64,000 bases of DNA from Modestobacter sp. VKM Ac-2986 (GTDB lineage: Bacteria; Actinomycetota; Actinomycetes; Mycobacteriales; Geodermatophilaceae), in NCBI RefSeq assembly GCF_026967795.1, contig NZ_JAPVBH010000002.1, forward strand, positions 372,001 to 436,000, in the 5' to 3' direction. Below, in pieces: positions 27,601 to 35,776 of the stretch. The position numbers were made by a program, and so were the translations under genes. A model generated the notes under the pieces. The model saw only the letters and a list, made by a program, of their open reading frames with translations. It did no database searches and was not told the DNA's origin. Numbering within the stretch: the first letter of the stretch is position 1; every line of letters begins with the position of its first letter.

Positions 27601-27766
27601 CCGCACCGGCCTCGGGGTCGGCGGGCTCGTTGCGGTCGAGGTCCCACAGGCCCAGCGAGGCGTCGGCCAGCAGCCGGGCCGCCTGGGCGCCGTCCTCGAA
27701 GCCGAACCGGACCAGCCGGACGACGGCCCGCCGGGGGACGTCGTCGGGCGTGGGGGCTGCGGACAC
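24665..27766 (-). CDS. glnE: Glutamine synthetase adenylyltransferase/adenylyl-removing enzyme GlnE
   Basis: Bifunctional enzyme that adenylylates and deadenylylates GlnA1. 1033 residues from a GTG at 27766. The N-terminal nucleotidyltransferase domain (adenylyl-removing) carries GKCGGRELNYVSDVDVVFV with its DxD pair, followed by WEVDAALRPEGKAGVLVR. The C-terminal adenylylating domain carries GMGRLGGAELGYGSDADVLF and FEVDADLRPEGRSGALSR. An alpha-helical regulatory linker joins them. The start lies 2 bases behind the amidotransferase stop, so translation is probably coupled. The target tyrosine motif exists in GlnA1 (13636-15069). In mycobacteria glnE also neighbours glnA2, as here with one small gene between. 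Confidence 0.97.
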   Translation of the reverse strand: MSAAPTPDDVPRRAVVRLVRFGFEDGAQAARLLADASLGLWDLDRNEPADPEAGAVVSALARAGDPDLALRSLARLVEALDAADPDGGLAAALLARLRGSASVRSRLVSVLGASAGLADHLAAHPADWIVLDTEDRVSRPSPQELQEQLLFAVGADPADPPWGVGLGSGAPDSDGSRVRDLKHAYGRAILSLAGRDLGDALPADEVAAELADIAAAVLTAGLAVAVADQPAGSAPCRLAVIGLGKCGGRELNYVSDVDVVFVAEPVDAGADEAAALSSATRVAAALMRICREAAWEVDAALRPEGKAGVLVRTVAGMRAYYDTWASTWEFQALLKMRPVAGDPALGREYVDALWPLVWKAGDRPGFVGEIQAMRRRVEQNIPAGQADRELKLGRGGLRDVEFSVQLLQLVHGRADVTLRVGGTVPALTVLGAGGYISRDDAATLVASYRFLRTVEHRLQLLRLRRTHLLPVAGDQLRWLARSLGYKPDDRGDSVAVLRAELALHTRVVRRLHEKLFYRPLLSAVARVPGEQLALGPRAAGEWLRALGFADPEGALRHMTALTGGLSRSASMQRYLLPVLLQTFASCADPDAGLLAYRRVSEALGHDQWFLRLLRDEGQAAERLAVLLGSSQYVAGLLTRTPEAMRVLADDAQLEPRSADTLTTAWRQAVARAGDAAGGVQVLRSLRRQELLRIACADLLGRLDVLRVGQALHAVAVATLRAGLDAALRSWAADAGLAVADVPVDIAVIGMGRLGGAELGYGSDADVLFVHRVRPGADESKAASTANAVAHALRRLLGEPAPDPAFEVDADLRPEGRSGALSRSLEAFAQYYQRWVATWEVQALLRAEPVAGDEALGAAFMALVDPLRYPGAGLSSEQVGEIRRMKARVESERLPRGADPATHTKLGRGGLADVEWTVQLLQLEHAAVHPALQVTGTVTALHALTEAGLLEAEQAEALQTAWELASRARNAVFLVRGRPGDQLPRAGLELNGVARACGYGADTDAGQFLDDYRRVTRRAHAVVERVFYGRTEEG

Positions 27767-27768
27767 CG

Positions 27769-28500
27769 TCAGGCCCGCGCGGCGGCGCGGTCCCGCACGA
27801 GCGCGGCGAACCGGCCCGCGAACGGGGCCCAGACCTCGGCGACGTCGGGGTGCACCGCGGCCGCACGGGCGCAGACGGTCTCGACGTCGGTGCCCGTGCT
27901 GGCCACGCCGACCGGGTCGCTGCCGGCCCACTGGCGGACCAGGTGGTCGTCGGTCTCGATGTGGAACTGCAGGCCGTAGACGTGCGCGCCGACCCGGTAG
28001 GCCTGGTGCGGGTACCGCGGGTTGCTGGCCAGCAGGGTCGCCCCGGCCGGCAGCCGGTCGATCTCGTCGTGGTGCCACTGCACGACGTCGGGCGACAGCG
28101 GCAACGGCGCGAACAGCGGGTCGGCGTCGGCGGCGTCCCGCTTGGCCACCAGGGTGGGGCCGACCTCGGGGCCGTCGACGCCGACCCGGGTGCTGCCGCC
28201 GCCGACCTGGGCCAGCAGCTGCGCGCCGAGGCAGATCGCCAGCGTCGGGACGTCGGCGGCGACCGCCTGGCCGAGCAGGTGCCGCACGCCGACCAGCTCC
28301 GGGGAGACCGTCTCGTCGTCCAGCGAGGACTGCGGGCCACCGAGCACCAGCAGGCCGTCGAAGCCGGTGAGGTCGGCCGGCAACGGCTCCCCGGTGGACA
28401 GCCGCCGCTCGTCGAGCTCGAGCCCGGCGTCGGTCAGCCACTCCCCCAGCCGGGTGGGCGGGTCGGTGTCGGACGGGACGACGACGAGCAGGCGGGCCAC
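27769..28500 (-). CDS. Type 1 glutamine amidotransferase
   Basis: 243 residues, a free-standing GMP-synthase-like amidotransferase. The catalytic cysteine is in AICLGAQLLA (about residue 84), preceded by GLLVLGGPQSS. The His-Glu pair is in GLQFHIETDDH. The GTG at 28500 has a TAGGCT -10 box 6 bases upstream (leaderless). Its stop lies 2 bases before the glnE start, so it heads the glnE operon. The substrate is not known. A link to glutamine sensing or salvage is suggested only by this coupling. Confidence 0.85.
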   Translation of the reverse strand: MARLLVVVPSDTDPPTRLGEWLTDAGLELDERRLSTGEPLPADLTGFDGLLVLGGPQSSLDDETVSPELVGVRHLLGQAVAADVPTLAICLGAQLLAQVGGGSTRVGVDGPEVGPTLVAKRDAADADPLFAPLPLSPDVVQWHHDEIDRLPAGATLLASNPRYPHQAYRVGAHVYGLQFHIETDDHLVRQWAGSDPVGVASTGTDVETVCARAAAVHPDVAEVWAPFAGRFAALVRDRAAARA

Positions 28501-28506
28501 ACCGGG

Positions 28507-28512
28507 AGCCTA
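28507..28512 (-). promoter_or_regulatory. -10 element (TAGGCT) of the amidotransferase-glnE operon
   Basis: TAGGCT on the minus strand ends 6 bases before the GTG at 28500, consistent with a leaderless operon mRNA. Confidence 0.5.
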
Positions 28513-28625
28513 TCGGCGCCGGACCGCGGATCTCGGTCCCGTACCGGCGTGCGTGCGACACGGCCGACAGGGCCTTCCGCACGGTCCCGGTCCGGTACGT
28601 TCCCGCCAACTCGGAGGAGGAGCGC

Positions 28626-29075
28626 ATGGACCCGGAGCGCAGCACATCGTCGACGATCGGCCGGTGGGTGGGCTGGGTGGTGGTGCTCGCGCTCGCCGTG
28701 GCGGTGGCCGTGGCCACGACGGCCGTCGTCGGTCAGGTGACCGAGCGCCCGCTCATGCGGGCCGCGGCCACGCCCTCGGCCGCCCCGCCGTCGGCGCCGC
28801 CGCCGGCCGAGCCCGTGCGGGCGGACTACGAGGAGCTGCCGACCCGCTCGCTCACCGGCCCGCTGCCCGACGTCGCCGGCCGGACCGTCGGTGAGGCGCA
28901 GCAGGCCCTGGAGCAGGTCGAGGCCGTCGTGCACCTGGTCGACTCCCGCGGCTGGTTCCGGCCGGTCCAGCCGGACTGGGTCGTGTGCGGTGGAGGTCAG
29001 GCCTTCCGCGGCGACGGGTCCCCGACCGCCGATGTGACCGTCTCCGCCGTGCCTGCCGGCGACCCCTGCGCCTGA
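28626..29075 (+). CDS. Membrane-anchored protein with a PASTA-like domain
   Basis: 149 residues from the ATG at 28626 with GGAGGAGG directly upstream and a TACGTT -10-like box about 30 bases before it. The N-terminus has a short cytoplasmic segment and one transmembrane helix (about residues 14-36, WVGWVVVLALAVAVAVATTA). An Ala/Pro-rich linker leads to a single extracytoplasmic domain starting PDVAGRTVGEAQQALEQ, which resembles PASTA repeats of wall-related kinases and penicillin-binding proteins. Two cysteines (CGGGQAF, DPCA) could form a disulfide. Function is unknown, possibly binding of wall fragments. It converges with glnA2. Confidence 0.75.
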   Translation: MDPERSTSSTIGRWVGWVVVLALAVAVAVATTAVVGQVTERPLMRAAATPSAAPPSAPPPAEPVRADYEELPTRSLTGPLPDVAGRTVGEAQQALEQVEAVVHLVDSRGWFRPVQPDWVVCGGGQAFRGDGSPTADVTVSAVPAGDPCA

Positions 29076-29087
29076 CCGTCCCGGCCC

Positions 29088-29144
29088 GGCCCCCTCGCCG
29101 GGATCCGCGGCGCGCGGAGCGCGTCGTGGGGGGCGAGGGGGTCC
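29088..29144. repeat. Terminator-like repeat family, copy A (behind glnA2)
   Basis: Stem 29088-29099 with 29132-29144 (one bulged T) enclosing a GC-rich inner hairpin. It begins 5 bases after the glnA2 stop. It shares the GGCC...GGTCC ends and a GTGGGG inner segment with copies at 34625, 41995 and 58541, while the stem body varies by paired changes. Confidence 0.7.
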
Positions 29145-29148
29145 TCCG

Positions 29149-30498
29149 TCACAGGCCTGGCAGGTACCGCTTCAGCTCGAAGGGCGTGACGTTCTGCCGG
29201 TAGGAGTTGAACTCCTCCCACTTGTTGCGCAGGAAGAAGTCGAACACGTGCTCACCCAGGGTCTCGGCGACCAGCTCGCTGCCCTGCATGGCGGTGAGCG
29301 CCTCGCCCAGGGAGACCGGCAGGTCCTCGTAGCCGGCCGCGCGCCGCTCGGTGTCGGTGAGCGACCAGACGTCGTCCTCGGCCTCGGGCGGGAGCTCGTA
29401 GCCCTTCTCGATGCCGCGCAGTCCGGCGGCGAGCAGGACCGCGAAGGTCAGGTAGGGGTTGCACGCGGAGTCCGGCGAGCGGACCTCGACCCGGGCGGAG
29501 TTGCCCTTGTTCGGCTTGTAGGAGGGCAGCCGCACCAGCGCCGAGCGGTTGGCCCGGCCCCAGGTCGCGGCGGTCGGGGCCTCGGTGCCGGCCAGCAGCC
29601 GGCGGTAGGAGTTGACCGTCTGGTTGGTGATCGCGGTCATCTCCCGGGCGTGGGTCATCAGCCCGGCGATGAACTGCTTGCCCGTGGTCGACAGCTTCAT
29701 CGGGTCGGCCGGGTCGTGGAAGGCGTTGCGGTCGCCCTCGAACAGCGAGACGTGCGTGTGCATCGCCGAGCCGGCCAGCTCGGTGAACGGCTTGGGCATG
29801 AAGGTGGCGTGCACGCCCTGGGTCAGCGCGACCTCACGGACGACGTGCCGCAGCGTCATGATGTTGTCGGCCATCGACAGCGCGTCGGCGTACCGCAGGT
29901 CGATCTCCTGCTGGCCGGGCGCGACCTCGTGGTGGCTGAACTCCACCGAGATGCCCATAGCCTCCAGCGCGAAGACCGCCTCGCGGCGGAAGTCGTGCGC
30001 GACGTCGTGCGTGGAGAGGTCGAAGTAGCCGCCGGTGTCGGCGGGCTCCGGCGGGCGCCCGTCGGTCGGCAGGTCCTTGAGCAGGAAGAACTCGATCTCG
30101 GGGTGCGTGTAGAAGGTGAAACCCATGTCCGCGGCCTTGGCCAGCGCGCGGCGCAGCACGTGCCGGGGGTCGGCCCAGGCTGGTGAGCCGTCGGGCAGCG
30201 TGATGTCGCAGAACATCCGCGCCGTCTCGCTGGCCTGGCCGCGCTGCGCGGGCATCACCTGGAACGTCGCCGGGTCGGGCTTGGCGAGCATGTCGGACTC
30301 GTAGACCCGGGCGAAGCCCTCGATCGCCGAGCCGTCGAAGCCGATGCCCTCCGCGAAGGCCGCCTCGATCTCGGCCGGTGCCACCGCGACGGCCTTGAGA
30401 TAGCCCGAGACGTCGGTGAACCACAGCCGCACGAAGCGGATGTCGCGCTCCTCCAGGGTGCGCAGGACGAACTCCTGCTGGCGGTCCATGCTCGCCAT
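29149..30498 (-). CDS. glnA2: Glutamine synthetase type I, second copy (GlnA2-like)
   Basis: 449 residues, shorter than GlnA1. The GSI core is complete: GFDGSAIEGFARV, HPEIEFFL, SHHEVAPGQQEI, FMPKPFTELAGSAMHTHVSL, NRSALVRLPSY and ARVEVRSPDSACNPYL. The adenylylation loop is replaced (VWSLTDTERR instead of LYELPPEE), so GlnE should not control it. This matches actinobacterial GlnA2. Some actinobacterial GlnA-like enzymes of this group act on polyamines or other amines instead of making glutamine, so a role in amine use is possible. ATG 30498 follows CGGAGG at normal spacing. It is the next minus-strand gene upstream of the amidotransferase-glnE operon. Confidence 0.93.
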   Translation of the reverse strand: MASMDRQQEFVLRTLEERDIRFVRLWFTDVSGYLKAVAVAPAEIEAAFAEGIGFDGSAIEGFARVYESDMLAKPDPATFQVMPAQRGQASETARMFCDITLPDGSPAWADPRHVLRRALAKAADMGFTFYTHPEIEFFLLKDLPTDGRPPEPADTGGYFDLSTHDVAHDFRREAVFALEAMGISVEFSHHEVAPGQQEIDLRYADALSMADNIMTLRHVVREVALTQGVHATFMPKPFTELAGSAMHTHVSLFEGDRNAFHDPADPMKLSTTGKQFIAGLMTHAREMTAITNQTVNSYRRLLAGTEAPTAATWGRANRSALVRLPSYKPNKGNSARVEVRSPDSACNPYLTFAVLLAAGLRGIEKGYELPPEAEDDVWSLTDTERRAAGYEDLPVSLGEALTAMQGSELVAETLGEHVFDFFLRNKWEEFNSYRQNVTPFELKRYLPGL

Positions 30499-30589
30499 CG
30501 TGGCCTCCGGGCGTGACGGGGGTGTTACGTGGCCCCCAGCCTGCCCGCTCCCGGCGCCCGGGGACAGCAGCGGCGGGCAGGTGTCGCAC

Positions 30590-31801
30590 TCACCGCGCCA
30601 GGGCCGAGCCCGCCTGCCAGTCGGCCCAGCCGGCGTTCCAGTCGCCGAAGCCGTCCCAGACCTCCATGGCCGGGCCGGCGTTCGCGATCTCCACGACGTC
30701 GCCGCGGCCGAAGTTCTCGTAGAACCAGCCGGCGTCCGCCACCGAGACGTTGAGGCAGCCGTGGGAGACGTTGCGGCGTCCCTGGTCGCGGACCGACCAC
30801 GGGGCGCCGTGCACGAAGATCCCGGAGTTCGACAGCCGCGAGGCGTACTCGACCGGCGTCTCGTACCCGCCGGGGGCGTCCAGCGGGACGCCGTAGCTGG
30901 CCGAGCGCATCGTGTACTCCCGCGACTGCTGCATCACCACGTAGGTGCCGGTGGGCGTGGGGCTGCTGCTCTTGCCCAGCGACGTGGGCATCTCCCGCAC
31001 CAGCCGGTCGTCGACGTAGAGCCGCAGCACCAGCTCCGTGGCGTCCACGGTGGCGACCTTCTTCGCCCCGACGTCGAACTCCACGTGCTCGCTCTGCTGG
31101 CCGTGCACGCCGTCGCCGACGTGCACGCCGCGGACGTCGACGTCGACCACCACGTGGGTGTGCGCCGGCCAGTACTCCTGCGGCCGGTAGTGCACGGTGC
31201 GGTCCGACAGCCACGACCACGAGCCGGTGACCGGCGGGGTGCTGGTGACGCGCAGCTGCCGCTCGACCGCGGCCCGGTCGGTGACGTCCTCGTCGAAGGT
31301 CACCGAGACCGGCTGGCCCACCCCGACGGTGGCCGCGTCGGAGGGGAAGACCGTGGGCAGGGTCAGCGTGCGCGGGGTGACCGTGCGGATCTCCCCGGTG
31401 CGGCGCGTCGTCGTCCCCGCGCCGTCCCTGGCCTCGGCGACGACGGCGTACGTGGTGCCGTAGGCCAGGTCCTGGTCGGCCACCCAGGAGGTGCCGTCGG
31501 CGGCGATCGTGCCGAGCACGACGGTGCCGTCGGCGGCCCGGACGTCGACCGTGGCGAGCGTGCCGTTGCCGGCGCCGACGAACAGCGGGGTCACCGGGGC
31601 GACGTCCACCGACCCCAGCGGCGGGTCGGTGCTGATGACCACCGGGTCCGGCTGCGGGGCCGGCGGTGCCGCGGTCACTGCCGGGACGGCGACCGGTGCG
31701 GCAGCGGGCTCGTCGCCGTGTGCGGCCTGGCAGGCCGGCAGGCCGAGGACCAGCAGCGCGGACAGGACGGCGACGGAGCGGGTGGACCGGGAGCCGGTCA
31801 T
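30590..31801 (-). CDS. L,D-transpeptidase lipoprotein (Ldt, YkuD domain)
   Basis: Forms 3-3 peptidoglycan cross-links outside the membrane. 403 residues from the ATG at 31801. The lipoprotein signal ends in LPAC (Cys about 24). A Pro-rich linker leads to two immunoglobulin-like domains (VVISTDPPLGSVDVAPVTPL... and PTVFPSDAATVGVGQPVSVTF). The YkuD catalytic domain follows with HGAPWSVRDQGRRNVSHG and the nucleophile in SHGCLNVS. A C-terminal extension with several Trp residues completes it. Organisation is that of mycobacterial LdtMt2-type enzymes. It is divergent from nadE across 147 bases. A dyad GTGTGACAC near 31875 may be an operator but was not assigned. Confidence 0.93.
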   Translation of the reverse strand: MTGSRSTRSVAVLSALLVLGLPACQAAHGDEPAAAPVAVPAVTAAPPAPQPDPVVISTDPPLGSVDVAPVTPLFVGAGNGTLATVDVRAADGTVVLGTIAADGTSWVADQDLAYGTTYAVVAEARDGAGTTTRRTGEIRTVTPRTLTLPTVFPSDAATVGVGQPVSVTFDEDVTDRAAVERQLRVTSTPPVTGSWSWLSDRTVHYRPQEYWPAHTHVVVDVDVRGVHVGDGVHGQQSEHVEFDVGAKKVATVDATELVLRLYVDDRLVREMPTSLGKSSSPTPTGTYVVMQQSREYTMRSASYGVPLDAPGGYETPVEYASRLSNSGIFVHGAPWSVRDQGRRNVSHGCLNVSVADAGWFYENFGRGDVVEIANAGPAMEVWDGFGDWNAGWADWQAGSALAR

Positions 31802-31948
31802 GGAGACCCCAGAGGCTGCAGGAGCAACGACACAACAGGAACGACATCGACCGTATCGGCGGTCGACGCGGGGAGTGTGACACCCCACAACCGCTCGGGG
31901 CAGTCCCCGCCTGGTCACCCCGACCCGACGGCGACCAGACTGTGACCT

Positions 31949-33781
31949 GTGACTGCACCGGTACAGCTGCGCGTCGCACTGGCCCAGGTCGACCCCCGCG
32001 TCGGTGACCTCGCCGGCAACGCGGACCTCGTCGTCGACTGGACCCGGCGCGCCGCCACCGACGACGCCCACCTCGTCGTCTTCCCCGAGATGACCCTCAC
32101 CGGCTACCCCGCCGAGGACCTCGTGCTGCGGGAGTCCTTCGCCCGGGCCAGCGAGCAGACCCTGGTCGACCTGGCCGCGCGGCTGGCCGCCGACGGGCTC
32201 GGCGACACCGCCGTCGTCGTCGGCTACCTGGCGCACACCGAGGGCAGCGGCCCGGCCCCGGTCGACTCGACGCCGACCGACGCGGAGGACTCCCCCGGCG
32301 ACGCCAACCCCCGGCGCGGCGCACCCCGCAACGCCGCGGCCCTGCTGCACGGCGGCCGCGTCGTCGTCCGCTACCACAAGCGGCACCTGCCGAACTACGG
32401 CGTCTTCGACGAGGCCCGCTACTTCGTCCCCGGCACCGAGCTGCCGGTCGTGCGGCTGCACGGGGTCGACGTCGCGCTGACCATCTGCGAGGACCTGTGG
32501 GTCGAGGGCGGCCCGTGCGGCGTGGCCGGCCAGGCCGGGGTCGACCTGGTCGTCTCCCCCAACGCCTCCCCCTACGAGCGGGCCAAGGACGACCTGCGGC
32601 TGCCGCTGGTGCAGCGCCGCGCCGCCGAGGCGCGCGCCCCGATCGTCTACTGCAACCAGGTCGGCGGACAGGACGAGCTGGTCTTCGACGGCGACTCCCT
32701 CGCCGTCGCCGCCGACGGCACGCTGCTGGCGCGCGCGCCTCAGTTCGTCGAGCACCTGCTCACCGTCGACCTCGCGCTGGACACCGCCGCGGTGACCGAG
32801 CGGCGCGAGGGCCGCATCGGGCCGATGACCGTCACCAGGCACGTGCTCAGCGAGGAGCCGGTCGCCGCCTTCGAGGCGCGCCCGGGCACCGTCGCCGACC
32901 CGCTCGTCGACGCCGAGGAGGTGTGGCGGGCCCTCGTCCTGGGGCTGCAGGACTTCATCGACAAGAACGGCATGCCCTCGGTGGTGCTCGGCATGTCCGG
33001 CGGCATCGACTCCGCGCTGGTGGCCGCCCTGGCCGTCGACGCCCTGGGTGCGGAACGGGTGCACGGGGTCGGGCTGCCCAGCGAGTACTCCAGCGAGGGG
33101 TCGCTGACCGACGCCGCGGACTCCGCGCAGCGCCTCGGCATGCACTACTCCGTCGTCCCGATCGCGCCGATGGTGGAGGCCTACCGCGCGTCGGTCGAGC
33201 TGTCGGGCGTGGCCGCGGAGAACCTGCAGGCCCGGGTGCGCGGCACCCTGCTGATGGGGCTGTCCAACCAGCACGGGCACCTGCTGCTGGCCACCAGCAA
33301 CAAGAGCGAGGTGGCCGTGGGCTACTCGACGCTCTACGGCGACGCCGCCGGCGGGTTCGCCCCGATCAAGGACGTGCTCAAGACCCTGGTCTGGGAGCTC
33401 GCCCGCTGGCGCAACGCGTACGCCCGTGACCGCGGCGAGGTCGAGCCGATCCCGCAGAACTCGATCGACAAGCCGCCGTCGGCCGAGCTCGCGCCCGGCC
33501 AGCAGGACAGCGACTCGCTGCCCAGCTACGAGGAGCTCGACGCGGTCATCACCGACTACGTCGACCGCGACCTCGGCATGGCCCAACTGCTCGAACGCGG
33601 CCACGACCCGGCGATCGTGGCCCGCGTGCTGCGGATGATCGACCTCGCGGAGTTCAAGCGCCGTCAGTCCGCGCCGGGCACGAAGATCTCGCTCAAGGCC
33701 TTCGGCCGGGACCGCCGGCTGCCGATCACCAACCGTTGGCGGGAGAGCCTGCCCAGCGTGCGAGAGGGAGCCCAGGCGTGA
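31949..33781 (+). CDS. nadE: Glutamine-dependent NAD+ synthetase
   Basis: Last step of NAD synthesis, amidating deamido-NAD with glutamine-derived ammonia. 610 residues from a GTG at 31949. The N-terminal nitrilase-type glutaminase domain has Glu in [15 protein letters not shown], Lys in [12 protein letters not shown] and Cys in LTICEDLW. The C-terminal synthetase domain has the ATP pyrophosphatase loop [16 protein letters not shown] (about residues 347-362), [16 protein letters not shown] and [10 protein letters not shown]. The stop overlaps the panB start (GTGA), so the two are coupled. A -10-like CAGACT lies 7 bases before the start. nadA is elsewhere in the window at 58600-59622. Confidence 0.95.
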   Translation: MTAPVQLRVALAQVDPRVGDLAGNADLVVDWTRRAATDDAHLVVFPEMTLTGYPAEDLVLRESFARASEQTLVDLAARLAADGLGDTAVVVGYLAHTEGSGPAPVDSTPTDAEDSPGDANPRRGAPRNAAALLHGGRVVVRYHKRHLPNYGVFDEARYFVPGTELPVVRLHGVDVALTICEDLWVEGGPCGVAGQAGVDLVVSPNASPYERAKDDLRLPLVQRRAAEARAPIVYCNQVGGQDELVFDGDSLAVAADGTLLARAPQFVEHLLTVDLALDTAAVTERREGRIGPMTVTRHVLSEEPVAAFEARPGTVADPLVDAEEVWRALVLGLQDFIDKNGMPSVVLGMSGGIDSALVAALAVDALGAERVHGVGLPSEYSSEGSLTDAADSAQRLGMHYSVVPIAPMVEAYRASVELSGVAAENLQARVRGTLLMGLSNQHGHLLLATSNKSEVAVGYSTLYGDAAGGFAPIKDVLKTLVWELARWRNAYARDRGEVEPIPQNSIDKPPSAELAPGQQDSDSLPSYEELDAVITDYVDRDLGMAQLLERGHDPAIVARVLRMIDLAEFKRRQSAPGTKISLKAFGRDRRLPITNRWRESLPSVREGAQA

Positions 33782-34608
33782 CCGAGTCCGTGCTGTACGG
33801 CGGGACGTCGACCTCCCGCGTGCGGGTCCACCACCTGCGGCAGGCCAAGGAGCGGGGCGAGCGCTGGGCGATGCTCACCGCCTACGACACCCACTCGGCG
33901 CAGGTGTTCGAGGAGGCCGGCATCCCGGTGCTGCTGGTGGGCGACTCCGCGGGCAACGTCGTCCTCGGCCAGACCTCCACCGTCGCGGTGACGGTCGAGG
34001 ACATGCTGCTGATGACCCGGGCGGTCACCCGCTCCACGACGCGGGCGCTGGTCGTGGCCGACCTGCCCTTCGGCAGCTACGAGGCCTCACCCGAGCAGGC
34101 CTTCGGCACCGCGGTGCGGATGATGAAGGAGGGCGGGGCGCAGGCGGTCAAGCTCGAGGGCGGGGTGCGCGTGGCCCCGCAGATCCGGCTGCTCACCCAG
34201 GCCGGCATCGCGGTCATGGCCCACGTCGGCTTCACCCCGCAGAGCGAGAACGCCCTCGGCGGCTTCCGGGTGCAGGGCCGCGGCGCCGGTGCCGAGCAGC
34301 TGCTCGCCGACGCGCGGGCCGTGCAGGAGGCGGGTGCGTTCGCCGTCGTCATGGAGATGGTCCCGGCTGCGATCGCCGCGAAGGTCACCGCGGAGCTGAT
34401 CATCCCGACCATCGGCATCGGTGCCGGGCCCGACTGCGACGCCCAGGTGCTGGTCTGGCCGGACATGGCCGGGATGACGTCGGGCCGGGTGCCGCGGTTC
34501 GTCAAGCGCTACGCCGACCTGCGCGGGGAGCTGCTGCGGGCCACCCAGGAGTTCGCCACCGAGGTCCGCGACGGCACCTTCCCCACCGCCGAGCACAGCT
34601 TCGACTGA
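33778..34608 (+). CDS. panB: 3-methyl-2-oxobutanoate hydroxymethyltransferase
   Basis: First committed step of pantothenate synthesis, adding a hydroxymethyl group from 5,10-methylene-tetrahydrofolate to ketoisovalerate. 276 residues from a GTG at 33778 that overlaps the nadE stop. Family motifs are visible: [26 protein letters not shown], the metal-binding [36 protein letters not shown] and the catalytic Glu in [27 protein letters not shown] lies near the C-terminus. The other pan genes are not in the window. It ends at copy B of the terminator-like repeat. Confidence 0.96.
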   Translation: MTESVLYGGTSTSRVRVHHLRQAKERGERWAMLTAYDTHSAQVFEEAGIPVLLVGDSAGNVVLGQTSTVAVTVEDMLLMTRAVTRSTTRALVVADLPFGSYEASPEQAFGTAVRMMKEGGAQAVKLEGGVRVAPQIRLLTQAGIAVMAHVGFTPQSENALGGFRVQGRGAGAEQLLADARAVQEAGAFAVVMEMVPAAIAAKVTAELIIPTIGIGAGPDCDAQVLVWPDMAGMTSGRVPRFVKRYADLRGELLRATQEFATEVRDGTFPTAEHSFD

Positions 34609-34624
34609 CGTCCTCCGGACGCCC

Positions 34625-34680
34625 GGCCCCGTTGCAGGGGCCCGCTGCGAGCGGGCGAGCAGTGGGGGGCAACGGGGTCC
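34625..34680. repeat. Terminator-like repeat family, copy B (panB/npdG)
   Basis: Perfect outer arms GGCCCCGTTGC (34625-34635) and GCAACGGGGTCC (34669-34680, one extra T), with the inner AGGGGCCCGC...GTGGGG segment. It starts 2 bases after the npdG stop, in a convergent gap. Confidence 0.75.
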
Positions 34681-34682
34681 TT

Positions 34683-35378
34683 TCAGACGTCGGTGATGCG
34701 GACGCCGGCGTGGGCCTTGTAGCGGCGGTTGACCGACACCAGGTTGATGGTCAGGGCCTCGACCTGGCGGGCGTTGCGCAACCGGCCGGCGTAGACCCCG
34801 CGCATGCCCGGCAGCCGCCCGGCCAGCGCCTGCACCAGGTCGGTGGCCTCGCGCACGTCACCGACGACCATGACGTCGCCCTCGAGCGTGGGCCGGGACA
34901 GGTCCTCCAGGAGCACCGCCGACAGGTGGTGGAACGCGCCGACCACCGAGCTGTCGGGCAGCAGCACCGCGGCCTGCTGGCACACGCTGCCCTCGACGAC
35001 GTCGAGGGCGTAGGCGCCCAGCTCGTCCCAGCCCATCGGCACGACGCAGTCGACGACGACCTTGCCGGCCAGCGGCGTGGCCAGCTCGGCGAGGGTGTCG
35101 GCGTGCCCGGCGTACGGGACGGCGACGACGACCAGGTCCGCCGCGCCCGCGACGTCGACGTTCGACCCGCCGCGGACCGACACCTCACCGGCACCGGCGA
35201 CGGCCGCGGCGCGGGTCGCCACCTCGGTCGCGACCTCCTCGGCCCGCTCGGCGTCCCGGGACCCCAGCAACACCCGCTGCCCGGCCGCGGCCAGCCGCAC
35301 CGCCAGACCGCGGCCCTGCGGCCCGGTGCCCCCGAGCACACCGACGACGAGGTCCTCCACCGCGCGTCCGTCCGTCAC
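34683..35378 (-). CDS. npdG: NADPH-dependent F420 reductase (F420H2:NADP+ oxidoreductase)
   Basis: Transfers hydride between coenzyme F420 and NADP. 231 residues from a GTG at 35378 with TCAGGAGGGG directly upstream. The Rossmann motif VVGVLGGTGPQGRGLAVRLA is at the N-terminus. LLGSRDAERAEE (NADP phosphate binding), VVVAVPYAGHADTL, VVDCVVPMGWDE and VVGAFHHLSAVLLEDL follow, as in archaeal and actinobacterial Fno/NpdG. Its presence implies the organism makes F420. It converges with panB. The upstream minus-strand gene ends at a palindromic terminator (35398-35421), so this gene has its own promoter. Confidence 0.9.
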   Translation of the reverse strand: MTDGRAVEDLVVGVLGGTGPQGRGLAVRLAAAGQRVLLGSRDAERAEEVATEVATRAAAVAGAGEVSVRGGSNVDVAGAADLVVVAVPYAGHADTLAELATPLAGKVVVDCVVPMGWDELGAYALDVVEGSVCQQAAVLLPDSSVVGAFHHLSAVLLEDLSRPTLEGDVMVVGDVREATDLVQALAGRLPGMRGVYAGRLRNARQVEALTINLVSVNRRYKAHAGVRITDV

Positions 35379-35397
35379 GACCCCTCCTGACCTGCGC

Positions 35398-35421
35398 GGG
35401 CGCCCCCGGCCGGGGGCGCCC
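35398..35421. terminator. Palindromic terminator behind the 60-residue gene
   Basis: Perfect 24-bp palindrome with 12-bp arms meeting without a loop (four central bases will stay unpaired in RNA). Located between the stop at 35466 and the npdG start. Confidence 0.7.
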
Positions 35422-35465
35422 CTGCGGTCGATCATGCCCCGCCCGACGGTGCCGGGCGCGGTGGG

Positions 35466-35648
35466 TCAGTCCTCGCGCCAGGCGCGGTCCGCGGCGTCCT
35501 CCTGCTCGTTCCGCTCGGCGACCTTGTCCAGGGCGTGCTCGGCCTCGGCGCGGGTCTCGTAGGGGCCGAGGCGGTGCCGCTCGGCGCAGCCGTCCCGGGT
35601 CTCGACGGTGTGGTGCTTGAGGCAGAAGTACCAGGGCCCGGTGGTCAT
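35466..35648 (-). CDS. Small conserved actinobacterial protein, 60 residues
   Basis: From the ATG at 35648 (GAGAGAGGA upstream). The sequence starts TGPWYFCLKHHTVETRDGC and continues with RLGPYETRAEAEHALDKVAERNE and a very acidic tail. It resembles small actinobacterial proteins with a WYFCLKHH...LGPY...AA pattern, in which two Cys and several His could bind a metal; the rest is a single helix. Cytoplasmic, function unknown. It diverges from the diguanylate cyclase gene. Confidence 0.75.
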   Translation of the reverse strand: MTTGPWYFCLKHHTVETRDGCAERHRLGPYETRAEAEHALDKVAERNEQEDAADRAWRED

Positions 35649-35776
35649 CGTCGTCCTCTCTCGGGGTGCGCGGTCCTCCCCAGCCTCGCACCGCGGGGCC
35701 GGGGTCACCTCCGGTCCCGACCCCGCCCGCGCAGACGGCGCGCCCGCGGCGGTGTGCGGGACCGGGCCGCTGCGGC

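Noticed and set aside
24491-27979. 1162-codon open frame on + opposite glnE
   Set aside because: Low-complexity product, antisense to glnE, whose motifs are unambiguous.
27767-28717. In-frame extension making glnE a 1350-residue fusion
   Set aside because: The extra N-terminus is an out-of-frame reading of the amidotransferase gene; the GTG at 27766 directly after its stop gives the normal GlnE length.
30510-30530. GlnR site upstream of glnA2 (GTAAC and GTCAC on the minus strand)
   Set aside because: Only two poor half-sites, too close to the ribosome binding site, and the GAAAC half-sites are missing.
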